Shown: positions 34,544-44,874, counted from the stretch's first letter. The stretch is DNA of 56,743 nt from Sulfurovum sp. UBA1140 (GCA_002311915.1 DCAF01000011.1:12221-68963); one strand, 5' to 3'. The notes: generated by a model from the letters alone, not told the origin. A program made the numbers and translations.

Positions 34544-35833
34544 TTATTTTTCTACCTCTGTAATCTGTGCAAGTATCTCAAAAAAGTTAGGAAACGAGGT
34601 ATCAATACAAGCTGTATCTTTAATGGTCATACCACAAAGAACTCCTGCTATGGCAAAACTCATGGCAATTCGATGGTCACCATAACTGTTAACTGTCGTT
34701 GATGTTAATGCTCCACCAATTATTTCATATCCATCTTGATGCTCAATGGTCTCAATTGAACAGTTATTGAGTGCTTTGAGTACAACCGATATTCTATCGC
34801 TCTCTTTAACCCGTAACTCTTCGGCATTTTTAACCATGCTGGTTCCATTTGCGACTGCCATCGCAATCGAGAGGGCAGGGAGTTCATCAATTAACCATGC
34901 AATATTCTTCTCAACCGTTACGGCATTAAGCTTTCCATTGTAGGCAATAGAAATGTCACCAATAGGTTCATAGATGTTCTCTTTTTCTATAAACTCAATG
35001 GTTGCACCCATCTTTTGCAATACTTTATAGGCTTCGATACGGGTAGGGTTAAGCGTTACATTTTTAATAACAGTTTTGCTATTGGGGGTAATGGCAGAGG
35101 CAACAGCAAAGAAAAAACCACTCGAAGGGTCAGCAGGTACGGTAATATTTAGTGGCTTAAGAGGTTTTGTTATTGGTTCTATCTCTATCCACCCCTCTGT
35201 ATTAAGGGTAATATTAGCACCCATACCGTTTAACATTCGTTCAGTGTGATCTCGCGAGAGTAGATTCTCTTTGTAATGGCTGGTTTTGTCGGCTTGAATT
35301 CCTGCTAAAATTAGGGCTGATTTCACTTGTGCAGAGTCAATAGGCGAGTGGTAACGAAACGACTGTAAATCCCCACCACGAATGGCAAGGGGGGCAAGGT
35401 TTCCATTTTCTCGACCATCAATGTTTGCACCAATACTACGTAAAGGGTCAGCAACTCTTTTCATGGGTCGGCTTCGTAGATACTTGTCGCCTGTCAAGAT
35501 AAAAGAGCCTTCAATTCCTGAAAGCAGTCCTGCATAGAGTCTCATACCTGTTCCTGCATTACCACAATCTAAAATATCGTTTGGTTCTGTCAGTTTTTTT
35601 GGTGGGGTGATATGTATGTTTCCACCTTCTCTTTTAACAATAGCTCCTAGTTGCTCGGCAATAGAGAGCGATGCCAAGGTATCTTCACCCAAAAGAAAAT
35701 TTTTGATGCTGGATGGCTGGTCACTTAAAAGTGAGAACATGGCACATCGGTGTGATATAGACTTATCTGGGGCAATGTCGTCACACTCTAACAAAAAGGG
35801 TTTAGAGTGTGGAGATATATTGGCTATTCTCAT
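34544..35833 (-). CDS. aroA: 3-phosphoshikimate 1-carboxyvinyltransferase (EPSP synthase)
   Basis: Sixth step of the shikimate pathway (shikimate-3-phosphate plus PEP). 429 residues. Signatures: DKSISHRCAMFSLL, LDCGNAGTGMRLYAGLL, the substrate Arg in DKYLRSRPMKRVADPL, SAQVKSALILAGI, RVKESDRISVV and YGDHRIAMSFA. Overlaps pheT by 4 bases (ATGA-type coupling). aroB lies in another operon at 7526. Confidence 0.97.
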   Translation of the reverse strand: MRIANISPHSKPFLLECDDIAPDKSISHRCAMFSLLSDQPSSIKNFLLGEDTLASLSIAEQLGAIVKREGGNIHITPPKKLTEPNDILDCGNAGTGMRLYAGLLSGIEGSFILTGDKYLRSRPMKRVADPLRSIGANIDGRENGNLAPLAIRGGDLQSFRYHSPIDSAQVKSALILAGIQADKTSHYKENLLSRDHTERMLNGMGANITLNTEGWIEIEPITKPLKPLNITVPADPSSGFFFAVASAITPNSKTVIKNVTLNPTRIEAYKVLQKMGATIEFIEKENIYEPIGDISIAYNGKLNAVTVEKNIAWLIDELPALSIAMAVANGTSMVKNAEELRVKESDRISVVLKALNNCSIETIEHQDGYEIIGGALTSTTVNSYGDHRIAMSFAIAGVLCGMTIKDTACIDTSFPNFFEILAQITEVEK

Positions 35834-38163
35834 CTAAGTGTCGCACCATACTGCTCTTTTAGAGCGTTGATAATCTGATTAACACTCTGTTCAATTTGAG
35901 CATCTTCTAGTGTACTCTCTAGTGATTGAAGAAAGAGACGAATGGTCAAACTTTTTTGTTCTTTAAGAGATTCATCTTCATAAATATCAACAGGATAGTA
36001 TTTTTTAAGCAGAGGAAGCTTTAGAGCCTCAATGGCAGTTGATACTTGGTCATATGGCAAGTTCTTATCAATTACCAAGCTTAAATCTTTGTAGACCCCT
36101 TGAAACTTAGAGATAGGATGAGCATTAATATGTTTAGGAATAAGTGCATCAAAAGAGATTTCAGCAATAAATGTTTGACTCAAATCGAACGCTTCTGCTA
36201 CGGTAGGGTGCAGTTTAGAGATAAATCCACACATCTCATTATCAATAATAATATCAGCTGATTGATACGGGTGAATAAGACCATTCTGTTCAGTACCTGC
36301 TCTAAGTTCAAAGTTACCTATTATTGCCGAGAGTTTTTTAGTAAAGGTCTCAAAGTCAATATTTTCTGGTTTTCCGTGGTTACTAATATTCTCTGACTCT
36401 TGTTGCCCCGAAAAGATAAGGCTTAAGACCTCTCTCTCTTCACGGTTCTCATTAAAAATAGTACCTATCTCAAAAAGAGCTATTGATTTTTTAGAGTAGC
36501 TAACATTACGTTTTCCTGCGTTTAGTAGGTTAATAAGAATGGTGCTTCTAAGTGTGTTCAAATCTTCTGTAATGGGGTTGATAATGTCCAACTCCTCTTT
36601 AATAAGAGGAAAGTTGTACTTCTCTAACAGTGATTTATCGCTAAATGCGTATGAGATAGATTCATAAAAACCATTGGCAACAGCACGATTTCTTAGTGCT
36701 TTTTTAGCATAGTAACGATGGGTGGTGGCATTGGTTCGTTGTGCTTCAGAAAATTTAAGTGGAATGGCATCAATATTGTTAATACCTATAATACGTACAA
36801 TCTCTTCGGTAATGTCTTGAATGTTCTCGATGTCGTGTCTAAAATGGGGTACAGTTACACCAAAGGTATCTTCTCCTGCTACTTGAACTTTGAATTCAAG
36901 TGACATCAAAATGCTTAAAATAGTTGATTTATTAATCTCTTTTCCAATTAAACTTGAAATTTCATTGGTATTTATGGTAATAATGCTTGGTTCAACCTCT
37001 TCTTCTACAGAGAGGGATCCATCAAAAAAGATACACCTTGTATAGCTCTCTAAAAGATAGGTTAAGTAACGAAGACCCAATGAAAGATTGGGTTCACTAC
37101 CTCTTGAAGTGTTGTAGTAGAGTTCATCGGTTTTTAGACCTTGCAGGGCAACAGCATCGACTAAAACATTGGGGTTAATATAACTGGCTTCAAAGAGTAC
37201 CTTGGTGGTTTTCTCATCGGCTCTGGTTACTTCATTTTGTGAAACTCCCAGTGTCGAAAAGTAGGTTCCATTGGCTTCAATTTTGGTTAAACCCTCTTCT
37301 GTAGAGGCAGTAAGAATGATTTTATCATCCTCTTCAATCAGCATATGGCGTGTTTTATAGGCACGTAGAATAACTCCTGTACTGTGGGTTACATACTTAA
37401 TAACATTCTCTAAGGTATTTTTTTGAAGTTCATTACTAAAGGCAAGACGTAACGAGACAAGTAAAGAGGTGTATATCTCTTCTACATCAGCCATAATGAA
37501 TTTTAAAGAGCCATTAATTTTGCTGGGTGCTTTAAGTTGTGCCACACGTGCTAGTCCAATTTTCTCTTGGTTTAGGCTTTGGTACTCTAGTGATTTTAGT
37601 TGAATATCCAAGGCTGCACCCAAATCACGTGCCACACCATAAATACTAAGGCAGTCACCACGGTTGGCAGTTAGCTCAATTTCTATAACGGTATCGGCAA
37701 CTTTTTCATAGCTGTTTAACTCTTTTCCAATAATCAGTTCACCAATACTCTCATCGAGTATCATAATCCCATTACCCATCTCAGGTAGACCAAGTTCCGA
37801 AGCAGAACAGACCATCCCTTCGCTATTAACACCACGAAGTTTGGCATGTTTTATCTCAAAATCACCACCAATCATTGCCCCGATAGTTGCCACGGCAACA
37901 TACTCGGCATCTACCACGTTATTGGCTCCACAAACAATCTGTCGTGTTGCACTTCCTACATCAATTTGACAAACAGTAAGTTTATCGGCATCAGGGTGTT
38001 TTTCACAAGATAAAATTTTTCCGACCACAATTTTTTCGGGAATGGTATGGCTTTTAATGCTGTCAACTTCTAACCCAATGGCGTTAAATGTTTCGTAAAG
38101 TTTATCGTTGCTTACATCACTTATATCTATAAAGTTATCTAACCATGTTCGTGTAATAATCAT
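35830..38163 (-). CDS. pheT: Phenylalanine--tRNA ligase beta subunit
   Basis: 777 residues. N-terminal tRNA-binding (EMAP-like) domain with VVGKILSCEKHPDADKLTVCQIDVG, the B3/B4 region LRAYKTRHMLIEEDDKIILTAS, the B5 domain (EVTRA and IINPITEDLNTLRSTILINLLN) and a C-terminal ferredoxin-like anticodon-binding domain (FQGVYKDLSLVIDKNLPYDQV). Works as an alpha2-beta2 enzyme with PheS; starts inside the pheS stop (4-base overlap). Confidence 0.97.
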   Translation of the reverse strand: MIITRTWLDNFIDISDVSNDKLYETFNAIGLEVDSIKSHTIPEKIVVGKILSCEKHPDADKLTVCQIDVGSATRQIVCGANNVVDAEYVAVATIGAMIGGDFEIKHAKLRGVNSEGMVCSASELGLPEMGNGIMILDESIGELIIGKELNSYEKVADTVIEIELTANRGDCLSIYGVARDLGAALDIQLKSLEYQSLNQEKIGLARVAQLKAPSKINGSLKFIMADVEEIYTSLLVSLRLAFSNELQKNTLENVIKYVTHSTGVILRAYKTRHMLIEEDDKIILTASTEEGLTKIEANGTYFSTLGVSQNEVTRADEKTTKVLFEASYINPNVLVDAVALQGLKTDELYYNTSRGSEPNLSLGLRYLTYLLESYTRCIFFDGSLSVEEEVEPSIITINTNEISSLIGKEINKSTILSILMSLEFKVQVAGEDTFGVTVPHFRHDIENIQDITEEIVRIIGINNIDAIPLKFSEAQRTNATTHRYYAKKALRNRAVANGFYESISYAFSDKSLLEKYNFPLIKEELDIINPITEDLNTLRSTILINLLNAGKRNVSYSKKSIALFEIGTIFNENREEREVLSLIFSGQQESENISNHGKPENIDFETFTKKLSAIIGNFELRAGTEQNGLIHPYQSADIIIDNEMCGFISKLHPTVAEAFDLSQTFIAEISFDALIPKHINAHPISKFQGVYKDLSLVIDKNLPYDQVSTAIEALKLPLLKKYYPVDIYEDESLKEQKSLTIRLFLQSLESTLEDAQIEQSVNQIINALKEQYGATLR

Positions 38164-39152
38164 CTAAACTGCTCCAGTAGTCTTGTATCTCCTTCAAATA
38201 GCATCCTAAGATCAGGTACTTTGTGTAACAACATTGCAAATCTCTCGACACCCAATCCAAAGGCGTAACCCGAGACATTTTCATACTTGACTGATTTGAA
38301 AACATTGGGGTCAACAATTCCACAGCCCAGTACCTCTAGCCATCCTGTATGTGAACATACTCGACACCCTTTGCCTTCGCAGAAGATACAAGAGATGTCT
38401 ACCTCGGCAGATGGCTCGGTAAACGGAAAGAAGCTGGGTCTAAAGCGTATCTCGACATCACCAAACATGTAGTGCAAAAAGTCAGAAAGAATCGCTTTTA
38501 GGTTGGCAAAACTTACTTCACCTTTAGGTTCTACTACCAATCCCTCTACTTGATGAAACATCGGTGTGTGGGTAATGTCGTAATCTTTTCTAAAAACTGC
38601 ACCTGGAGCAATCATACGAATGGGTGGTTGGGTCTGCAACATGGTACGAATCTGTACAGGAGAGGTGTGGGTTCTAAGCACTCCCCCATCTTTACAAAAG
38701 AACGTATCTTGCATGTCCCGTGCAGGGTGGTTTTTAGGAAGGTTTAAAGCTTCAAAGTTGTGGAAATCATCTTCTATTTTTGGACCATCTTCTATCGAGA
38801 AGTTTAGGGCAATAAAATAGTCAATAATCTTATCCATTGTTGCCATAACAGGGTGCAATGCCCCCTTGGCTTCTAAAGAGCTATAGAGTGAGACATCAAT
38901 GGCTTCTGCTTTTAATATCTTCTCTATCTCTTGCTTTTTAAGCAGTGCATATTTCTCATCATAAAGCTTTTGAAGGTTGGCTTTACTTTGGTTTAGCCCC
39001 TCTGCAAATGCTTTTTTTTCTGGACCTGGTACATCTTTTAATTTTTTAAATTCGGCGGTTAAAGCACCTTTTTTTCCAAAAAGTTCAATACGGGTTTTTT
39101 CTAATGTTTCAAGTGAATTTACTTGAGTGATTTTATCTTCTAAATGTTTCAA
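38160..39152 (-). CDS. pheS: Phenylalanine--tRNA ligase alpha subunit
   Basis: 330 residues. N-terminal coiled coil, then class II catalytic core: motif 2 IAPGAVFRKDYDITHTPMFHQVEGLVV, HPARDMQDTFF, TEPSAEVDISCIFC with cysteines of the zinc-like CxxC segment (CEGKGCRVC), and motif 3 GYAFGLGVERFAMLLH. First gene of pheS-pheT-aroA. Confidence 0.98.
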   Translation of the reverse strand: MKHLEDKITQVNSLETLEKTRIELFGKKGALTAEFKKLKDVPGPEKKAFAEGLNQSKANLQKLYDEKYALLKKQEIEKILKAEAIDVSLYSSLEAKGALHPVMATMDKIIDYFIALNFSIEDGPKIEDDFHNFEALNLPKNHPARDMQDTFFCKDGGVLRTHTSPVQIRTMLQTQPPIRMIAPGAVFRKDYDITHTPMFHQVEGLVVEPKGEVSFANLKAILSDFLHYMFGDVEIRFRPSFFPFTEPSAEVDISCIFCEGKGCRVCSHTGWLEVLGCGIVDPNVFKSVKYENVSGYAFGLGVERFAMLLHKVPDLRMLFEGDTRLLEQFR

Positions 39153-39263
39153 AATAACCTCTGTTCAATTATTTTATATTTTGTGAGATTTTATCAGAAA
39201 TATACTAAATAGTGGGATTGAATGTGTTATAATTTATCAATTTTTTTTAAAGAAGGAGATGCC

Positions 39264-39617
39264 ATGTGCATTTTTTGTAAGATTGTAGAGGGTGAAATCC
39301 CAAGTAACAAGATATTAGAGAGTGATGATTTTATCGCCTTTCACGATTTATACCCTAAAGCACCCATTCATATATTGATTATTCCTAAAGAGCATGTTGA
39401 TTGTTTTCAAAATGTATCTGCCTCAATTATGGCAGGGCTTACCCCTTTTATTCAAGAGGTTGCGACACTGATGGGCGTGGATAAGAGTGGATATAGGCTA
39501 ATTACCAATAATGGCGAGGATGGAGCTCAAGAGATTAAGCACTTGCATTTTCATCTTTTGGGTGGTACTAAGTTAAAGTGGGATCATCTTCACGAAGATA
39601 GTCATAAAAGCCTGTAG
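39264..39617 (+). CDS. HIT-family nucleotide hydrolase (HinT type)
   Basis: 117 residues from ATG 39264, with AAGGAG 6 bases upstream; an earlier start at 39222 has no such site. Zinc-like CxxC in MCIFCKIVEGEIPSNK, DFIAFHDLYPKAPIHILIIPKEHV, NNGEDGAQEIKHLHFHLLGG with the histidine triad HLHFH. Hydrolyses AMP conjugates such as AMP-lysine. Intact, in contrast to the broken HIT gene at 13860. Divergent from pheS. Confidence 0.94.
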   Translation: MCIFCKIVEGEIPSNKILESDDFIAFHDLYPKAPIHILIIPKEHVDCFQNVSASIMAGLTPFIQEVATLMGVDKSGYRLITNNGEDGAQEIKHLHFHLLGGTKLKWDHLHEDSHKSL

Positions 39618-39644
39618 GCATTAAAATAAGGAAAGTATTAAAAA

Positions 39645-40829
39645 ATGAATTTAGAAACATTAGATAAACAGTATGTGTTGCAGACCTATGCACGAAATTA
39701 TACCAACTTTGTAAAAGGGGTAAGTTCAACACTATTTGATGAGCAGGGGAGAGAGTATATTGATTTTGCTTCAGGTATTGGAGTAAACAGCGTGGGGCAT
39801 GGTCATCCTATTTTGGTAGAAGCGATTGCCAATCAAGCAAAAAAAATAATTCACATTTCTAATTTACAAGTTATTGAGCCACAAGTCAAACTGGCAGAGC
39901 AGATTTGTAAATTAAGTAACTATGATGGAGCCATCTTTTTTGCAAACTCAGGAGCAGAAGCCAATGAGGGTGCAATTAAAATAGCCAGAAAGTATGGTGA
40001 GACCAAATTTGATAAAAAAAGATATAAAGTCATTACCCTTGAACACTCGTTTCACGGGCGAACCATTACCACGGTTAAAGCCACAGGGCAAGAGAGTTTT
40101 CATACGCCACACTTTTCACCCTATCCTGATGGGTTCTCATATGTCAACGAGATAGAGAGCATTTATGGGCAGGTTGATGATGAAACGGTAGCTGTACTTA
40201 TTGAGCTTGTTCAAGGTGAAGGGGGAATCGAACCCTTTGAAAAAGAGCAAGTTCAAGCATTGGCCAAGTTTTTGAAAGAGAAAAATATTTTACTAATTGT
40301 CGATGAGGTACAAACAGGCGTATTTAGAACAGGAAAAATGTTGGCATCTAACCATTATGAGATAGAACCCGATATTGTTACCTTGGCAAAAGGTCTAGGT
40401 GGTGGTGTTCCCATTGGTGCAGTAATGACCAAGCATAAAGATATTTTAACCTTTGGTGATCACGGAAGTACCTTTGGTGGAAACTACTTAAGCTCTTCGG
40501 CAGGATTGGCTGTACTAGATGTTTTAAGTATTCTGCATGATAGTGGTGTTTTAGCCAAAACCTTAAGCTATTTTGAGCATAAAGTTAAAGTTATTGCCCA
40601 TAACTATAATCATCTTTTTGAAAAAGAGGTAGGATTAGGATTAATGCGTGGGCTTCGTGCCAAAGATTCCAATATTGTCTCGTCTGTTTTAGAAAATAGC
40701 ATGAATGAGGGGTTAATTATTTTAAAAGCAGGTCGAAATACAGTACGATTTTTGCCATCACTCACCATTACTACAGATGAGATAGATGAAGGGTTTAGAC
40801 GTTTTGAAAAAGCTATTGCTTCTATCTAG
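39645..40829 (+). CDS. argD: Acetylornithine aminotransferase family
   Basis: PLP-dependent class III aminotransferase; ArgD makes N-acetylornithine in arginine synthesis, sometimes also serving lysine synthesis. 394 residues. FASGIGVNSVGHGHP, FFANSGAEANEGAIKIARKYG, LEHSFHGRT, catalytic Lys in VTLAKGLGGGVPIGA, GDHGSTFGGNYLSSSAGLAVL. AAGGAA upstream of ATG; overlaps the TolC-like gene. Relatives with other substrates cannot be excluded by eye. Confidence 0.88.
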   Translation: MNLETLDKQYVLQTYARNYTNFVKGVSSTLFDEQGREYIDFASGIGVNSVGHGHPILVEAIANQAKKIIHISNLQVIEPQVKLAEQICKLSNYDGAIFFANSGAEANEGAIKIARKYGETKFDKKRYKVITLEHSFHGRTITTVKATGQESFHTPHFSPYPDGFSYVNEIESIYGQVDDETVAVLIELVQGEGGIEPFEKEQVQALAKFLKEKNILLIVDEVQTGVFRTGKMLASNHYEIEPDIVTLAKGLGGGVPIGAVMTKHKDILTFGDHGSTFGGNYLSSSAGLAVLDVLSILHDSGVLAKTLSYFEHKVKVIAHNYNHLFEKEVGLGLMRGLRAKDSNIVSSVLENSMNEGLIILKAGRNTVRFLPSLTITTDEIDEGFRRFEKAIASI

Positions 40830-41991
40830 TCTGCCTATTATTTTATTAGCAGGAGAGCTTTCTGATGTGCTTTCTGCCGATAAAAGTAAGCTACTAGAGT
40901 ATAAGCGTGAACAAAATTCAGAGCAGAGCCATCAACTGGAAAACTCGTGGATTAATCCAATACGAATACAGTATTCAAAAACCTACTCTAGTCAATATCC
41001 CCGTACCATTGGTTTAGATCAGTTTGTTATCTCTGTTGACCAACCTATCTTTAAGATGGGTGGGATATGGAGTGCCATGAAGTATGCTGTGGCTTTAGGA
41101 AAAGCCAATGCCTTAGAGATAGAGATTCAGAAACAGGGCATGATTACCCAAGCCTATACTCTGCTTTATAATCTTAAAAAAGCCCAACTTCAAGAGCAAA
41201 AATTGGGTTTTATGATTCAAAATGATGAACTAGAGATAGGTATTCAAAAAGAGAGTTATGATGCTGGTTTAAGTAATCGAACACTCTATGATCAAGCGTT
41301 GCTTAAACGTAATCAAGACATTACGGCAAACCTAGAGACGCAGATGAGTATGGTCAAGCTACAAAATGAGTTTTCTCTGTTGAGTGATGAAAATACAGAA
41401 GCCTTTGAGTTGCCACATTTTACGCTGATACAACAAGCCGACTACGAAGTGGGACAGCTAGAGTTACAGCGTGACCGATTTCGTATTGAAGAGAAGCGAT
41501 ACAACTATCGTATGATATGGACAAAATACCTTCCGGAACTCTCGATTACGGGCAGATATGTTGATGAAGATTTGAACCCTATGTTTGTTGGGGGGAATCT
41601 GAACCGACAATATTACACTTATGGTTTTAGAGTCTCTTTGCCCATTAGCATTACAGCAAAAAACGATATAAACAGTAATAAAATTATCTATTTAGAGTCA
41701 AAAATTAATTTTGATGAGCAGAAAAAAAAGGTAATTAACAGTTACAAGCTTGTTAAGAAAAAGTTAGAGATTATCGACAAAAAGATAGCCCTCTCGAAAG
41801 AGGATGCCACCCATTATGAGAGCATGTTGATTACAACACAAGAGCTAGAAGCGATTGGGGACAAGACCAATTACGATACCCAAATTATCGCCAACACCCT
41901 AAAAGTAAGAGAGTTAGACCAGAGCATTTACGCGATTGATGCCCAGTTGGAGTTGTTGGAGCTTTACTCTAAGGTTTCTGGGGCAATTTAG
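40804..41991 (+). CDS. TolC-family outer membrane efflux protein
   Basis: About 395 residues from a TTG at 40804 with AAGGG upstream, giving a signal peptide (KKLLLLSSLPIILLAG); an in-frame ATG at 40786 is an alternative. TolC-like helical barrel repeats with conserved patterns (NSWINPIRIQYSKTYSSQ; YNYRMIWTKYLPELSITGRYV; long coiled helices KKKVINSYKLVKKKLEIIDKK). Probably the outer-membrane exit duct of an export system. The inner-membrane pump is not adjacent; an adaptor gene lies at 53505. The overlap with argD is 26-44 bases depending on start. Confidence 0.8.
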   Translation: MKKLLLLSSLPIILLAGELSDVLSADKSKLLEYKREQNSEQSHQLENSWINPIRIQYSKTYSSQYPRTIGLDQFVISVDQPIFKMGGIWSAMKYAVALGKANALEIEIQKQGMITQAYTLLYNLKKAQLQEQKLGFMIQNDELEIGIQKESYDAGLSNRTLYDQALLKRNQDITANLETQMSMVKLQNEFSLLSDENTEAFELPHFTLIQQADYEVGQLELQRDRFRIEEKRYNYRMIWTKYLPELSITGRYVDEDLNPMFVGGNLNRQYYTYGFRVSLPISITAKNDINSNKIIYLESKINFDEQKKKVINSYKLVKKKLEIIDKKIALSKEDATHYESMLITTQELEAIGDKTNYDTQIIANTLKVRELDQSIYAIDAQLELLELYSKVSGAI

Positions 41992-42013
41992 TTGCTACAG
42001 AAAATTTTGTATC

Positions 42014-43306
42014 TTACCCTACAATCTCTCTTAAAGACGCTTCGGCTGAAATAATCGCCTCTTCAATCATGCCATCACTGGTTGCTACAGAGATAAATCC
42101 TGTTTCAAATGAAGAACATGCCAAGTAGACACCTTTTTCTAGCATTTTACCGTGGAACTTTCCAAACAGTTCGGTATCATTCGCCAGTGCATCATCAAAG
42201 TTTTTAACAACTTTATCTGAAAAGAAGAACCCAAACATAGAGCCTCTTACTTCGGTTACCATGGGGATATTTACTTTATCAGAAGCCGATTTAAACCCTT
42301 CCATTAGTCGTTTTGCTCTTTTTTCTAGGGTTGCATAAATTTCAGGGGTGGCTTTGAGCTTTTCTAAACTTGCTAGTCCTGCTGACATGGCAATGGGGTT
42401 ACCCGATAGGGTTCCTGCTTGGTATATTGGCCCATCTGGCGAGAGTTGATTCATGATTTTAGCAGACGCACCAAAAGCACCTACAGGCATACCTGCACCG
42501 ATGACTTTTCCAAGAGTAACAATATCTGGTCTGACCGAAGTAATGCCTTGGGCTCCTGTTAACGAGGCTCTAAAACCACTCATAACTTCATCAAAGATTA
42601 GTAAGGCTCCATACTGGTCACACAGCTCTCTAAGCTCTTGTAAAAATGGTTCATCGGCTGGAACCAGACCCATATTTCCTGCAATTGGCTCGATAATAAT
42701 TGATGAGACACCATTTTGGCTCTCTTGGAAACATTTTTTTACGCTATCTATATCGTTATAAGTTGCCAGTAGTGTGTGTTTGGTTAAATCAGCAGGTACA
42801 CCTGGGCTTGATGGGCTTCCAAAGGTTGCCATACCACTTCCTGCTTGAACGAGTAGAGAGTCAGCATGACCGTGGTAACAGCCTGTAAACTTAATAAAAT
42901 CATCACGTTTGGTGTATCCCCGAGCAAGACGAATGGCAGACATGACCGCTTCGGTACCTGAACTTACAAATCGTACTTTTTCGATACTATCAAACATCTC
43001 TACAATGTGGGTTGCCAGTTTGGTTTCGGTAAGGGTAGGGGCTCCAAAGCTTAGACCATTTTTAACAGCATCAATCACGGCTTGTTCTACATCTTTGTCG
43101 GCATGTCCTAAAATAAGTGGTCCCCAGCTCTGAACAAAGTCAATGTATCGGTTTCCATCAATATCAATAAGGTGTCCACCCTCTCCTTTGGCGATAAATG
43201 GTGGGGTTCCCCCAACGCTAGAAAATGCTCGAACAGGAGAGTCAACTCCACCAGGAATTACGGCATACGCCTCTTTAAATGCTATTTCACTTTTTTCATA
43301 ACTCAT
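42014..43306 (-). CDS. hemL: Glutamate-1-semialdehyde 2,1-aminomutase
   Basis: PLP enzyme making 5-aminolevulinate, second step of the C5 heme/tetrapyrrole pathway. 430 residues. YIDFVQSWGPLILGHAD, FVSSGTEAVMSAIRLARGYT, IIIEPIAGNMGLVP, DEVMSGFRASLTGAQ, catalytic Lys in VTLGKVIGAGMPVGAFG. Convergent with the TolC-like gene, 22 bases apart. Confidence 0.97.
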   Translation of the reverse strand: MSYEKSEIAFKEAYAVIPGGVDSPVRAFSSVGGTPPFIAKGEGGHLIDIDGNRYIDFVQSWGPLILGHADKDVEQAVIDAVKNGLSFGAPTLTETKLATHIVEMFDSIEKVRFVSSGTEAVMSAIRLARGYTKRDDFIKFTGCYHGHADSLLVQAGSGMATFGSPSSPGVPADLTKHTLLATYNDIDSVKKCFQESQNGVSSIIIEPIAGNMGLVPADEPFLQELRELCDQYGALLIFDEVMSGFRASLTGAQGITSVRPDIVTLGKVIGAGMPVGAFGASAKIMNQLSPDGPIYQAGTLSGNPIAMSAGLASLEKLKATPEIYATLEKRAKRLMEGFKSASDKVNIPMVTEVRGSMFGFFFSDKVVKNFDDALANDTELFGKFHGKMLEKGVYLACSSFETGFISVATSDGMIEEAIISAEASLREIVG

Positions 43307-43381
43307 TTTTTACTAATCCTAAATAAATTTTTTTTGATTATACTATCTTTCATATTTTAGATTTCTTGATAAGGGGGAGCA

Positions 43382-44257
43382 ATGAGGAGTTTCATTGCAT
43401 TTATAATCACTGTCACTCTTTATCTATTGCTCATTTGGCTCTATCTTAGTAATTTTAAAGCAATAGTTGTTCCTAAAACTTTACCCAATAAAGATGTAAT
43501 TAAAATTGATATACACCATTTGCCTCTGCCCCCAAAAGTGGAACCTAAAAAAGTAGAACCGATTATAGAAGCCCCTAAAAAAATAATTCCACCTAAAAAA
43601 ATAGAAAAAAAGGTGGTTAAGAAACCCAAAAAGAAGCCAATTGTAAAGAAAAAACCAAAAGAGCAACCCAAGAAAAAAAAGGTCGAAAAGAAAGAGGTTA
43701 AAAAGAGCGTAATTAAGCCCAAAAAACCTAAAATTACTATGACTAAAAAGAAAGAAAGTAACTTTATTGAAGCGTCTGAAATGATATATATTCCAGACCC
43801 CATGATTAAAACGACAACGCAACCCATTGAAGATGATTTGTCCTCTTTGTTAAATTTTCATGCCCAGCCCCAACCTAAAATAAATAATCATTACCCTAGT
43901 CCTAAAGTTAAACAGCTCTATGGTAGTGAGTTTCATGGTTATACACCAGCTCAAAAAAAGTTTATTGAAAAAAACTTGGATTCTATTCACAAAATTACGC
44001 AAAATGTCTTGTGGCGAAGGGGTTACCCTGGGGGAGCAGTGAGTGCTAGAACAGGTCAAGAGGGGCAAAATATTGTCTCATTTTATCTGCACCCCAACGG
44101 AGATATTAGTGGATTGCATTTGAAAAAAAAGGTGGGCTATAGAAGTTTAGACGACAATACCCTAGAGACGATTAAATCAGCCTATAAAGATTACCCGTAC
44201 CCCAGTGAGAAAACCAAAATGATTTTTTATGTGGAGTATTCTATTTTTGGATATTAA
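43382..44257 (+). CDS. tonB: TonB-like energy transducer
   Basis: 291 residues. TM anchor near 5-24 (IAFIITVTLYLLLIWLYL), a long Lys/Pro-rich periplasmic spacer (EPKKVEPIIEAPKKIIPP, KKPKKKPIVKKKPKEQPKK), then a TonB C-terminal domain (VSFYLHPNGDISGLHLKKKVGYRSLDDNTLETIKSA). Couples the proton-motive force to outer-membrane receptors. exbB and exbD are not adjacent. The highly repetitive Lys/Pro stretch also opens long frames on the other strand, which are not genes. Confidence 0.85.
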   Translation: MRSFIAFIITVTLYLLLIWLYLSNFKAIVVPKTLPNKDVIKIDIHHLPLPPKVEPKKVEPIIEAPKKIIPPKKIEKKVVKKPKKKPIVKKKPKEQPKKKKVEKKEVKKSVIKPKKPKITMTKKKESNFIEASEMIYIPDPMIKTTTQPIEDDLSSLLNFHAQPQPKINNHYPSPKVKQLYGSEFHGYTPAQKKFIEKNLDSIHKITQNVLWRRGYPGGAVSARTGQEGQNIVSFYLHPNGDISGLHLKKKVGYRSLDDNTLETIKSAYKDYPYPSEKTKMIFYVEYSIFGY

Positions 44258-44317
44258 ATTGCTCAAAAGATTTATTGGCTAGAATATGCCCAATAATTTT
44301 GATAAAAAGGTTGTAAC

Positions 44318-44851
44318 GTGAGTATAGATAAAGTATTGTTAAACAGAGCCGAGGGAAAGTGTGAACTTTGTGGTTCTACAGAGGAGTTAAGTGCCTATGA
44401 AGTGGAACCTAAAAATGAGGCAATTGTTGTTTGTGCTATCTGTTTAGATTTAATAGAAGAGCCAACAGCCAACCCCAACCATTGGCACTGTTTAAGTGAT
44501 AGTATGTGGAGCGAAGAACCAGCCATTCAGGTGATGGCATACCGTCTTTTGACCAAATTGGGTTCACAAGACCAACTAGAGATGCTCTACTTAGAACCCG
44601 AAGTACAACAGTGGGCAGAAGAGGGCTTAGAAGACCCCAACCAAGAGCCAACACGAGACAGCAATGGTACGATTTTAAATGCAGGTGATTCGGTCTCGAT
44701 TATTAAAGATTTGGTGGTTAAAGGGGCAGGATTTACAGCCAAGCAGGGAACCACGGTTAAAAATATTCATATTGCCAATTCCGAAGCAATAGAGGGGCGA
44801 GTCAACGGTACACGAATTGTTTTGCTTTCTAAGTTTTTGAAGAGGTTGTAG
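44318..44851 (+). CDS. PhnA-type zinc-ribbon protein
   Basis: 177 residues from a GTG with an AAAGG site. N-terminal zinc ribbon CELCGSTEEL...VVCAICLDLI (two CxxC pairs) and the C-terminal PhnA/YjdM domain: TRDSNGTILNAGDSVSIIKDLVVKGAGFTAKQGTTVKNIHI...IEGRVNGTRIVLLSKFLKRL. Role uncertain; it is not a phosphonate enzyme despite the old name. Confidence 0.9.
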   Translation: MSIDKVLLNRAEGKCELCGSTEELSAYEVEPKNEAIVVCAICLDLIEEPTANPNHWHCLSDSMWSEEPAIQVMAYRLLTKLGSQDQLEMLYLEPEVQQWAEEGLEDPNQEPTRDSNGTILNAGDSVSIIKDLVVKGAGFTAKQGTTVKNIHIANSEAIEGRVNGTRIVLLSKFLKRL

Positions 44852-44874
44852 AGTTATCTTTTACTAAATTTTTT

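Noticed and set aside
43441..43827. Antisense ORFs inside tonB
   Set aside because: Caused by the Lys/Pro-rich codons read in reverse (Phe/Leu/Gly strings); no other gene evidence.
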